A stretch of 16,952 nucleotides of DNA from Larix sibirica. Its lineage: Eukaryota; Streptophyta; Pinopsida; Pinales; Pinaceae. The position numbers were made by a program, and so were the translations under genes. This document shows positions 1 to 9,477 of the stretch, piece after piece (position 1 is the stretch's first letter; the number at the start of each line of letters is the position of its first letter). The stretch is from assembly GCA_004151065.3 (NCBI GenBank), contig NWUY0300012821.1:40974-57925 (forward strand), written 5' to 3'. The notes under the pieces were generated by a model. It saw only the letters and a list, made by a program, of their open reading frames with translations, searched no databases and was not told where the DNA came from.

Positions 1-628
1 CGTCCTTTTCCAGCAACACATCTAGTTCTCCACCATGTCTCTCACAAAGTGATATTGCACATCAATATGCTTTGCCTTTGAATGGTATGCAAGGTTCTTT
101 TCCAAAAAGATTGCACTTTGACTATCACAATCCAACCTAACAACTTGATGTTTAAACCCAAATTATGAACACAATCTCTGCAACCAAACCACCTATTTGT
201 TTGCATGAGTGGATGTCTTGTATTCAACCTCAATAGTCGATAGTGCAATGATATACTACCTCATACTCATCCAACTGAATTCCCCACCGAATAACTTAAA
301 AACATATCAACTGTTCGACCGTCAGCGGTCGAGATATCCATCCCAGACAGAGTTGACAAAACCATGTACAGATATTTTCTTGTTTATTTCAAGTTCCCCT
401 TGATAGTGGATTGCATTATTTGATGTGCAGCGCAGATACCTAAATACTCTCTTGACTACGGTCTATTTCTCCTTCTCAAGTGTCGACATGTATATGCTCA
501 GTAATCCCATTTCATAGGAAATATTTGGTTGGGTACATACCACTGCACACATCAAAATACCTACAACACTAGCATAGGGAACATGTATCATGTTCTCTCT
601 CTATTCATGTGTATTAGGACATTGTTCA
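1..628 (-). pseudogene. copia RT C-terminus and RNase H remnant
   Basis: Read on the minus strand from about 625: EQCPNTHE, PYASVVGILMCAVVCTQPNI, VVKRVFRYLR, then an RNase H region with LDCDSQSA, KHIDVQYHFVRDMVE and a stop. These are consecutive landmarks of the copia RT thumb/connection and RNase H, which copies the element and removes its RNA template. Several stops and frame breaks are present. The sequence runs off the window, so the far end is not seen. Confidence 0.85.
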
Positions 629-639
629 NAATGAGAAAC

Positions 640-1000
640 TTACATGATTATTTTTACCATAAATGCAATGTTCATAGAAGTTTACTTCTTCAAAACAGTC
701 GGGGAGACCTTTGAACATACCTTTACTATGCATGGCACAAAGTCCTATCTCACCAATGTGTCCCATATGTTGATGTCACAATGTAGTCAGATTGACTAGA
801 CATGAAGATATGTCATCAGATTCAGGAAGCACTATATTCACACATCCATTGGTTTTTATTCTTCCCAATAGCTTGTATAGTGTTCTAGTTTGGACTCCTC
901 TCATCAATACCATCACTCCTTGCACCATATCACATGTATATTTCTCAAATATAGACTGCACACTTGCATTCCCCATATTACTAATAGATATTAGGCTTCA
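640..1000 (-). pseudogene. copia GAG-pre-integrase / integrase zinc-finger remnant
   Basis: The minus-strand frame 976-776 holds FEKYTCDMVQGVMVLMRGVQ and TLYKLLG, the GAG-pre-integrase signature of copia Pol. Further on (about 735-640) a shifted frame gives GMFKGLPDCFEE and EHCIYGKNNHVSF, the segment that normally precedes the integrase catalytic core. The D-D-E core itself does not follow. Confidence 0.8.
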
Positions 1001-1019
1001 ATCAAAACCTGGGATATGC

Positions 1020-1200
1020 AGAACTCCTCAAATACTTCCTCTCCTTCCATATTTTAATGACCTTCAAACTTTACCCTGTCTGACAATCCTGGTCGGTGAA
1101 TCATCTCCTAGAATAACGCCTCCACTATCAAACTTCTCATATTCACAATTCCATTCTCTGCGTGGTGTCATATGAAATGATCAATTGGATTCTATCAACC
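1020..1200 (-). pseudogene. copia aspartic protease remnant with mutated active site
   Basis: The minus-strand frame reads WLIESN followed by a stop, then FHMTPRREW, matching the copia protease start (WLIDSG..HMTP..EW) with the catalytic D-S-G replaced by E-S-N (1184-1192) and a TGA right after. Downstream GGVILGDDSPTRIV matches the flap region of the family. Protease activity would be lost. Confidence 0.8.
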
Positions 1201-1327
1201 AAGAGTCATGATCAGACTGAGTACTTGTTGAGTCCAAATACGCATATTCTTTCTCTTCAGCCGAAGGCTTACTTTCAGTGGACTACATTTCCTCAAATCC
1301 TTTGTTCTTCACGAGTCCCACTGACTT

Positions 1328-1369
1328 ACAATCATGTTTATAATTCCATAATTTACCACATTACTAACA
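1328..1369 (-). pseudogene. Broken Gag CCHC zinc knuckle (inner copia)
   Basis: In the minus-strand frame the 14 codons read C**CGKLWNYKHDC. The cysteines have CX2C..C spacing, but two adjacent stop codons fall between the first pair and the position normally held by His is Asn. The knuckle normally binds element RNA; here it is dead. It sits between Gag and protease, where it belongs. Confidence 0.75.
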
Positions 1370-1468
1370 TTTTCTCATTGTTAGTCCAAGGGATCTAAAT
1401 ATGATCTTAGATCTACCCCTTGACTTTGATATTCTATTATAGGATTTCACTTTTCCTCTATCAACTAG

Positions 1469-2077
1469 TCAACATCTCACTGTTAAGGAATCGTGGGTTG
1501 AACCTTCCATGTTATTTGATCTCATATCCTCTAAAAATAGAGATGCAACCACATCATCGATCTTTAATGGGGTATTATTCCTTCCAATAGCCACTACCAA
1601 GCTATCCCATGAGCCTGGAAAAGAACACAACAAACTGATACATTTCTCCTCCTTAGTGATTTTGATATCAATAGACAACAACTAACTAATCATATTGTTG
1701 AATGCATTCAGGTTCTTTGTAACTGAGTCACCCTCATTCATCCTCAAAAGATATAGTTTCTTCTAAATAAACAACTTGTTAACCAAATATTTTGACTAGT
1801 ACAAGTTACCCAAATTTTCCCACAGTTTCTTTTCAATGCCTTCTTCTAAGACATTTAGCAATACAAAATCTACTAAACAAAGTCGGATTGTACTCCTTTC
1901 TTTCATGTCGATGTTTTTCCAATATTCCTTCGACATACCTGCCGAAGTGGTTATGGGGTCAATAGCAACCCATTGTTCTCGATCTACAAGGATATCCTCC
2001 ATTTTAAGCTTACAAAGCTCAAAATTAAGTCCATTAAACTTTTCAATTTCTATCCTCGAACTGTTGGCCATACTCAA
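1469..2077 (-). pseudogene. copia gag (inner element), decayed
   Basis: Structural Gag, which would form the virus-like particle. The minus-strand frame 2077-1796 begins with MSMANSS and shows the KFNGLNF and KLKMEDILVDREQW blocks of copia Gag, followed by STIRLCL. After a short frame break, 1681-1469 continues with EEKCISLLCSFPGSWDSL, the UBN2-type gag core. The reading frame is split between these pieces, so intact Gag cannot be made. It begins about 120 bp after the primer binding site, as expected for a copia leader. Confidence 0.88.
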
Positions 2078-2182
2078 CTACAAATCAACCATTCTAGAAA
2101 TCCCACTGAAACTAGGTATTCACCAGATCCAGCACCAAGCCAAATCCTCAGCAATAAAGGCATCCCCTTGAATCCAAATATA

Positions 2183-2194
2183 GATCTGATACCA
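2183..2194 (-). promoter_or_regulatory. Copia primer binding site (initiator Met-tRNA type)
   Basis: On the minus strand this reads TGGTATCAGATC, one base from the usual plant copia sequence TGGTATCAGAGC, which pairs with the plant initiator Met-tRNA to prime minus-strand DNA synthesis. It begins 2 bp after the LTR CA end. Confidence 0.88.
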
Positions 2195-2506
2195 ACTGTT
2201 GGGTTTTAATACCTATTACAGTGACCATTCATAATGATTCTTACAATTAAACATATAACAAAATTAACATTGGCACAAAACACAATCACACATAATACAT
2301 AGAAATTACCCTAGAAACCCCTCTACCAAGGAAAACCAATGAACTAGTGAGCTTAAACAATCATCTAGTAACAACACTCTATAATAGAATTACATGAATG
2401 ATTTACTAGATTGCAATACCTCAAGCGGGAATTCACTTACACTCTCCTACTCTCTTCAAGTGCTACAATTCTTCCTTGTATACATAGACTTCTTCCTTAC
2501 ATCACA

Positions 2507-2512
2507 TTTATA
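2507..2512 (-). promoter_or_regulatory. TATA box of the copia LTR
   Basis: TATAAA on the minus strand inside the LTR, 310 bp from its inner end. A transcript would start near 2475-2485, fixing the U3/R border. The assignment rests on motif and position only. Confidence 0.45.
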
Positions 2513-2629
2513 GATGCAACATATAGACTAGATCATGCTACTCAAGTTATTTATGGATAACTGTTCATTAATGGCAAACCATAAATTCCTAATTAAATGT
2601 AGTTATTATGTTACAATTGATTTAACTGA

Positions 2630-2812
2630 GTCAACCATAGTTGATTTCCCATTGATCTTCTTTTCAACCAAGTGTTCATCGAATGCATGCTTGCTTTGTG
2701 CTTGTCAACTTCCATGTTGACCAGTAGTGATTGACCACCAGTCAACTATGCGTGTTGGCCCATCTTCCATACATTTACCATCTATTGACTACATTTCTAG
2801 TTGAATATTGAC
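2630..2812 (-). promoter_or_regulatory. W-box (TTGAC) cluster in LTR U3
   Basis: Seven TTGAC or GTCAA cores lie at 2630, 2704, 2717, 2731, 2741, 2785 and 2808, upstream of the TATA box in U3. TTGAC is the core of the WRKY-factor W box. Random DNA of this length would hold fewer than one. Plant copia elements such as Tnt1 and Tto1 are known to be induced by stress or defence through U3 motifs, so a defence-responsive promoter is a reasonable inference. Confidence 0.5.
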
Positions 2813-2855
2813 TTCGACCATCAATTTACATGCAAAGAATATAACACACCCAACA

Positions 2856-3594
2856 CTTCTTACCTTTTGATTTGGTTCCTTTGTCATGATTGGAAGGATG
2901 AATTAGATGAGAGGGTTTGGGACCCTTATTTTTCTTGTTGTTGTGAGGATTTTTCTTCTTGTTGTGAGGATTTTTCTTCTTGGGATGATTGCACTTATTC
3001 TTTTTTTGTGCCACCAAGGATTTGTTAGATGTATTGACAGAGCTAATTACTCCAAGATGTAAGAGCTTATATTGGTCTCTAATAAAAGATTCCCAAATTA
3101 AAGCTTCAAGAGAGGGTTTTGTATAGTTAGTCCCTAGAGATTCTTTCATGGAGTAAAATGTAGATACAAAAACAAAGGACCAAGATTGAAAAGAATAACA
3201 TAAATACATTTATTTTATGGATTAGATATTTTGCATTCTTCAACTAAGAGTCTAAGGGTTTTGAATTTAGATAGATGGTCTTTAATGAAAGAAAAATCAC
3301 TTAGATTTAAAGCAACCAACTTATTTTCAAGCTAGTGACCTCAAATCGCATTATGTTTTCCAAATACGATTTCTAATTTTTCACAATCCACATATGGTGT
3401 ATAAATTCCTTGGTGGTGGAATCATAACACGTTATACATCCCAATTAATCCACGAGCTTCGTCACTTTTATTATCCCATTTTATTTTCTTATCGACAACA
3501 GTGGGGGAAATTTATTTTCCCAAGGTAATCTAGTAAATTCCCTTACTTCATAGGGCATCCTCCATATGGGCTCTCCATGAGAAGTAGTGGACAT
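2856..3594 (-). pseudogene. gag of a second (outer) copia element, interrupted by the inner element
   Basis: The minus-strand frame from an ATG at 3594 gives MSTTSHGEP, then in changing frames WDNKSDEARGLIGM, KLEIVFGKHN, FSFIKDHLSKFKTLRLL, EECKI, FVSTFYSMKESLGTNYTKPS, LHLGVISS and a Lys/Asn-rich linker ending KGTKSKGKK. This is the gag order of a different copia family from the inner element. The protein is cut exactly where the inner LTR starts, just before the zinc knuckle, and the rest should resume left of the window. Stops and frame breaks show it is inactive. Its own LTR and primer binding site were not recognised upstream. Confidence 0.82.
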
Positions 3595-3599
3595 TTTAT

Positions 3600-3897
3600 A
3601 ATGTGTAGGTAATATGGATTAAAAACTAAAAACTAATGGTCTAGATGGAAAGATCTTGAAAAAATAGGCAGTTTAAAAAAATGGCACTGAAAATAGACTC
3701 GGGTTGTTAAAGCTATGCCTTTTTAAAGAAAGATATAAAATGGAATTGGGGAGCCATGTGGTAGGTAAAGGTTGAAACACATGGTGATGGGTGCAAAAAA
3801 TGTAGTAAATAATTCCCCCTATAATAGCTTTCCCTATAAGCTCACTTCTAAATTTACTTTAAAATAAGTGACCCACTTTTATAAAACAAGTGGGAAG
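3600..3897. other. AT-rich stretch, probably leader of the outer copia element
   Basis: No gene recognised. It lies directly 5' of the outer gag, but I found no match to the usual primer binding site. A short hairpin (CCCACTT at 3872-3878 pairing with AAGTGGG at 3888-3894, 9-base loop) ends the stretch. Confidence 0.3.
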
Positions 3898-4279
3898 TGC
3901 TTTTACAATGTAGTTACTTTATAATTAAAGTTACATGAACTTTTGCAAAAAGTAACAAAAAGGACTTGAACCCAAGACCTCTTACTTATTATAGTGACTT
4001 TCAACCAAGTGATCAAAAAACAATATTTAGTGATATTATGGAGGAGAGAGTCCCTACCTAAAAAACCTTGCTTTTACAATGTAATTACTTTATAAAGTAA
4101 AGTTACATGGACTTTTGCAAAAAGTAACAAAAAGGACTTGAACCCAATACCTCTAACTTATTAAAGTAACTTTCAACCGAGTGATTTAAAAAAACTATTT
4201 AGTGATAATATGGAGAATAATGCGGTTGTTGTTGTTGCTACTAGAGGAGGAGAATAGCATGCCTACCAAAAAACCTTGG
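3898..4279 (-). repeat. Tandem pair of tRNA-like (SINE-like) units
   Basis: Two units, 3898-4068 and 4069-4279, with a period of 171-172 bp and clear similarity. The second has an extra GTT-rich insert near 4215-4255. On the minus strand each has GGTTCAAGTCC (3962-3972 and 4134-4144), close to the tRNA B box GGTTCGANTCC, and about 30-40 bases before it a GGTTGAAAGT segment where an A box would lie. The bases AAGAGGTCTTGGGTTCAAG resemble a tRNA T-arm region. Motifs of the AAAGTAAC type also occur as inverted repeats inside each unit. No poly(A) tail or target duplicate was found, so a SINE dimer is an inference. Confidence 0.45.
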
Positions 4280-5428
4280 TTTTTGGCCTGCAAGACACTT
4301 TACACACAACACAAAACAAAATTGCAAAACCAAAATTTCTCAAATTTTGTGATGTTCCTTGGTTAGCTTACCCAAAAATGTAAATTTTCTAACTGTTTCT
4401 AGTTTCTTGAGTTTGCACAAGGTCCACGACAAATTGTCGTTATTGATTTTTCAACTGTAATTTAAAATTTTTCCTTACTAAAATGCATTATCCCATGGTG
4501 TGTAGTCAGCAGACTTTGGCGTCATGCCCATAGTTGAAGATCTGAAAGTTTCCTTGACTAGAGGCTATAAATTATTGGTTGACATAAAAAAAAGGGTAAT
4601 AAATATAACACTTCTACTATCAACAAGGAGGTATAGAAGTTCAATACATTTTGAGTAGTTAATTATAAAGTACAAGTTCAGATTTTTTGGTTATGCAATA
4701 ACTACAAATGTTATTACAAGTAGTACATGAAGATTTAAGCATTCATTGGGAGTCAGTTTTAGAGACCAAAAGTTCTAGTCAACCAAAGGTTAATCATACT
4801 GCACCATGTACCATGAGGTCATTAGAAAATTATATTTTTTGGGTTTATGTATAGTATGAATGAGGTGATAGATAAATGGTTTGCTTTAATTGTAGTTGAT
4901 GTGGATCCTACTCGCCTGCTTACATGGAGATGTATCTTGAGTTTTGATCTAGATACAATATTGGAATCATCAATTTGACAAGAGTATGAGGAAGAATATG
5001 CCAACATTAGAAATGCAGACTTTCTAAAAAAGAAAAAACATATAATGAAGTAGTGTAGTAAAGATTAAACATTTTGTCTGAGACAAATTATGTTGTATAG
5101 TAATGTACTATATGTATTTGTGTGAGAGTACCTTGATTCATATAGCCTAATATTGATATTCATTAAATGTTTATCTTTATATTTATGTAACTCTATTGTA
5201 CATTTATAGATTTTTATTTAGCTAAGTTAATTTTATGTAAATATGGTTGAGCGATCATGTTTTATATGTGTTGTTCTATTCACTCTATTTTATAAATACA
5301 TACAAAATTATTATAAGTAATGTGTCACCATTTAAGCATTCTACATAAAGTGTTAGATTGTAATATTAACATTTATTGGGTAATGGCTATAAAAGTTTGA
5401 ATGCACCTTGTTTTGATCAGGATGAAGA
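4280..5428. other. AT-rich intergenic stretch, no gene recognised
   Basis: Only short open frames occur on either strand. A somewhat open plus-strand frame near 4870-5035 reads VDVDPTRLLTWR and ends in a Lys run; I do not recognise it. 5040-5400 is very AT-rich with no coding character. Confidence 0.3.
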
Positions 5429-5770
5429 ATGAATCATTGGGTGCAGGTCTCTCATATCAAGAATATTTGTGTGGGTGGTGAGAAACATTGTGTGTGGTTG
5501 TGTGATATTGTATGGATTCATGGTCGTAATGTGATGCAAATGAATACTGGAACATATGGCCACATACAATGTTCCTTGGCATCCACACAAAGACAAATTT
5601 GCAAGGATTTCCTGTCAAGTTCTGTATGTGTCACAGGTGGATCTAGATTACTAGAGCAAGCTTCACTTAGAATTTACCAAACATTGACAGGAANTGATAA
5701 CAGGTACCTCCACGGGTACCCCATATTATCCAATATCCTCCTTAGGTACATTACATTCAATGTATGTTAA
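5429..5770 (+). other. Unrecognised 113-codon open frame
   Basis: A plus-strand frame starting MNHWVQVSHIKN, containing an N at 5694. It has no motif I know, no good splice context and no neighbours suggesting a role. Its length is compatible with chance or with an old transposon fragment. I list it only because it is the longest open frame between 4.3 and 6.6 kb. Confidence 0.12.
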
Positions 5771-6689
5771 ATGTGAATGGTTCACATCCACTTGTAAGTG
5801 GTTTCACTAAATCGTGCACAAACACAATGGGATCATGCATGAGCACAACAACATGTGGCATAGCACCAAACTTAGAATTCTAAAACGTGGAACCACTACG
5901 TTGACCATTGGACATAAGCACAATCATGACATCTAACCTATGTAGGCACACATTTGAGTTGACTGGGCACCATGTCAATCTATTTCTGGAATACTCACAC
6001 TCCTTGTTGGGATTGACTCTTGAGAGAATCTCAACATTTGTCAATTGAATTCTCTAATAAGAATCTAGATTTAACTTAATTGGAAGTACTTTGAGGTACC
6101 TCGTTGACCAAAATAGGTGGGGAAATCCATTACTGAGCATGGCTGCATGAAATGATCTCTAAGCACACTATCCACATGGTTTTAAAGACCTGGGAAGAGC
6201 TACTCAATCACTAAATTTAATGAAATAAAGTGTGTAATGGATTTAACTGTCCAAATTAATAAGCTTCAAAGATTTCAAGACCTAAGCTAATCAATGTACA
6301 TGGACCTATCTTACACTAAGGTTTGAAGGCAAGGGAACCAGGGTCGGGCTTTGAGGACAACTGGGAGATCCCTCCCAATTTCCAAATAAGAAGGGAATAG
6401 AGACAATAAAAAATATACCAAGAATAAGAAATTCAGATCCAAGAAAAAATGGAAATTAATTTTCAAGGATCCTGATTCTAATTCAATAAAATAAATTATT
6501 AAAATGCATGAAACATCTAATTAGATTATTATTTGGCAAAGAGGCTTGTCGGTCTAGGGTTTTGAATGCTCTGCTTGATGTCTTGTCCTTTTAATGTACC
6601 ATTAACTGATCTTTACTCTTGCATGTATTAGATCTTGTGGTTATTTCCCTCCATTTAGTTTTTTGTCCTACATTGTTGTCCTTTCCCTC
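5771..6689. other. Gene-free stretch, possible degraded retroelement
   Basis: Both strands are full of stops. A weakly gag-like flavour (Lys/Arg-rich readings around 6330-6480) is not enough to name an element. No repeat or RNA gene was seen. Confidence 0.25.
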
Positions 6690-6982
6690 CAATTAGCAAG
6701 GGCCTCAAAAAATCCCACACCACCCTGGACATTGCGTATCCTCCAGTAACCATGCAGAATAATGTCACTGAAAAAAGCGCAAAAGTTTGTAGTGAAGTTC
6801 TTTTACAAGGTAATGCTTCTGCACATGTTTCTAACACCATGTGAATATTACTTTTGATGAATATAATGAAGCATGTCCTAATTGTAGCGAATCTGCCCCA
6901 GTGGACTATTTCATGGTTGAATTTTTTCTGAAAGTATGAGTAGAACTCGAGTCCAAGAGACCTAGGAGCAATATGGCTAGCA

Positions 6983-7335
6983 TATCAACAATATTTGTAA
7001 TATGATTATATCACCAAGGGTTTCTTCATGTTTACATTCAAGAAGGCCTTGCAATGCCTTGTTAATATGCAGAGCAAGCCTTGGGTTTTTTGGAACGCAT
7101 TGATCATTTTTTCTCACTGGATCGAGAATTTTTCCATAAAGATTATTGTTGAACACATTCTCTAGTTTGGGTAGAATTCCCTTGGTTGATAATGCAGTTC
7201 TGGCATTCTTAGAAAAGCTAGCTTGGTCCATAGGTAATTTTGTTTGCCACAAAGCCAATAGAGCCTTATAGTCAAGACCAAATAAGCATATATGGATGCA
7301 ACTCAATCTGTTGAACAACCTAAAGTAATCCATTA
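6983..7335 (+). pseudogene. DUF4283-like domain of LINE ORF1 (first copy)
   Basis: The frame from about 6995 reads GFFMFTFKKALQCL, then KPWVFWNALIIFSHWIENF, matching the DUF4283 pattern 'F.F........PW.F....L....W...F'. After a stop near 7162, VWVEFPWLIMQFW matches 'PVWV.LP.LP..FW', and a shifted frame gives LEKLAWSIGNFVCHKANR, the 'L..IG..IG.F...D' block, then HIWMQLNLLNNLK, like the 'R.CVE.DL...L' ending. The longer open frame on the opposite strand here looks like a shadow. ORF1 proteins bind LINE RNA. Confidence 0.68.
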
Positions 7336-7382
7336 ACATGTCAGCTTGTGCACTGTATTAATTATTTACTATCCCAACACCT

Positions 7383-7424
7383 TGCTTTGATTGCCAAAAT
7401 CCTGACCACCACAACAAGAACTGT
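7383..7424 (+). pseudogene. CCHC zinc knuckle of LINE ORF1
   Basis: Fourteen codons read CFDCQNPDHHNKNC, an exact CX2CX4HX4C knuckle, followed by a Pro-, Lys- and Arg-rich stretch. It lies about 50 bases after the DUF4283 remnant, as in plant LINE ORF1. All four ligands are intact although the surrounding frame is broken. Confidence 0.75.
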
Positions 7425-7599
7425 CCTTTTATGGCCAAGAGCCACCCAACCTCTAATGAACCTCAAGCCCCCAAGGAAAGTCAAGCTCCTCGACCTCACA
7501 GGAAACTTAAGAGATTTGGACCTTGGTAACAAGAAAATACTCAAACATGATAAACAACCTTAGTCTCATGTCACCTCTCATCCTAAACTGTACCCTTCA

Positions 7600-8615
<1,016 letters not shown>

Positions 8616-8820
8616 TCAGAGACGCCTGAAACTGCACAAGAGAAACATCAATTTTATAATTATGAATGCACTTTCTAAAAGTTATAACCTTTCACATTGG
8701 AATTTACAGAGTATATCCTGACACAATACATTTTGAAGCACCTCAAAGTTGACTTTGAGTAGGAGAATGCCCATAAATTATTCCCATGAACTTTCTAGTT
8801 AAATGACCATTCATATACAC

Positions 8821-8945
8821 CATATAGAGATGAGACATCTCACAAGCAAACAACCCAGAGCATCATTTACAAGCACTATTATATACTATATAGAGATGAG
8901 ATACCTCACAAGCAAACAACCCAGGGCGTCATTTACAAGAAATAT
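8821..8945. repeat. Diverged 66-bp tandem duplication
   Basis: Two adjacent copies, about 8821-8886 and 8887-8945, share TATAGAGATGAGA, CTCACAAGCAAACAACCCAG and TCATTTACAAG with few differences. They lie in the presumed adenylosuccinate lyase intron upstream (minus strand) of the 8418-8600 exon. Confidence 0.85.
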
Positions 8946-9103
8946 TAAAAAATAAAGATCAATAAGTCCATTCCAACAAGTGCATAAGTACCAATGAGAT
9001 TACTTTCACTTAGCAATTGCTCAAGCTAACAAAAAATCAGATATCTAAGCCACAAAAAATGAGGGCAGCAGCATAACTGAAACTTTCCTCCAGCTTAAAG
9101 TAC

Positions 9104-9112
9104 CTTTGCGAC
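9104..9112 (-). CDS. Possible 9-nt microexon (Val-Ala-Lys) of adenylosuccinate lyase
   Basis: On the minus strand GTCGCAAAG is flanked by TTATACAG before and GTACTT after. It would add V-A-K in phase 0 directly before VLEF of the next exon, matching the (I/V)-A-K residues usual at that place in plant adenylosuccinate lyases as I recall them. The intron between would be 503 nt. A nine-base match with splice-like flanks can arise by chance, so this is tentative. Confidence 0.35.
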
Positions 9113-9477
9113 CTGTATAAATACATTTTTTGTACAGTTTTATCTAGAGCAGACATTTGACCTAACTATAATTCAAGAGCTCGACATTAAACAAATATGT
9201 ATTCGTAAATCAAATTAAAAAGGGAGCACACGTTGGAGTATATTCAAGAACAGAGAATAACATCCTCGAGAAAGCACACCAGGGATGGAAAAGCATGAAA
9301 AAGCACATAAAAGGACAAGTCAGAAAAGTTTTTAAAATATTTCAAAGAGAAATAAATATCATAAATTAGAAGACCTATGTTTATAAATTAGGAATATAGT
9401 TGAAGGGGAGCGCAACGATGGGGCTAGGGATTCTGCGAAGGTTTGCAGGGCTTGATCTATAGCCATCTTTTGGTCCA
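9113..9477. other. Spacer between possible microexon and LINE, nothing recognised
   Basis: AT-rich. I searched the minus strand for the conserved N-terminal adenylosuccinate lyase blocks (SPLDGRY, NHDVKAVEYF) and did not see them. Confidence 0.3.

Larger units (their letters stand above)
1..2855 (-). mobile_element. Inner Ty1/copia LTR retrotransposon, 5' part, internally deleted
   Basis: Read on the minus strand, the element runs 5' LTR (2855 to 2197), primer binding site, gag, zinc knuckle, protease, GAG-pre-integrase domain, then the end of reverse transcriptase and RNase H, and leaves the window at base 1. Protease and integrase before RT/RNase H is the copia order. All coding parts carry stops and frameshifts. 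Between the GAG-pre-integrase domain (about 650-1000) and the RT end (below about 625) the integrase core and most of RT are absent, so the copy is non-autonomous. The 3' LTR should lie left of the window. It is inserted in the gag of a second copia element. Confidence 0.9.
2197..2855 (-). repeat. 5' LTR of the inner copia element
   Basis: A 659-bp segment bounded by the perfect inverted ends TGTTGGGT and ACCCAACA, the usual 5'-TG..CA-3' LTR form. The inner edge lies 2 bp from a primer binding site, and the outer edge abuts gag coding sequence of another copia element. On the minus strand a TATA-like TATAAA lies at 2507-2512, which places U3 at roughly 2480-2855 and R-U5 at 2197-2480. U3 is rich in W-box cores. 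The expected 5-bp target-site duplicate starts at 2856 (CTTCT); its partner is outside the window, so the boundary is not yet proven by a duplicated target. Confidence 0.88.

Noticed and set aside
792-1175. 127-codon plus-strand open frame
   Set aside because: Antisense to the copia protease and pre-integrase region, which is recognisable on the minus strand.
1836-2171. 111-codon plus-strand open frame
   Set aside because: Antisense to copia gag and the primer binding site.
3872-3894. Hairpin CCCACTT / AAGTGGG as a terminator or RNA gene
   Set aside because: Seven-base stem in AT-rich plant DNA with no associated transcript signal; likely chance or part of the repeat border.
6977-7339. 120-codon minus-strand open frame
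   Set aside because: The plus strand of the same bases carries the DUF4283 pattern of a LINE followed by a zinc knuckle; the minus frame matches nothing and is a shadow.
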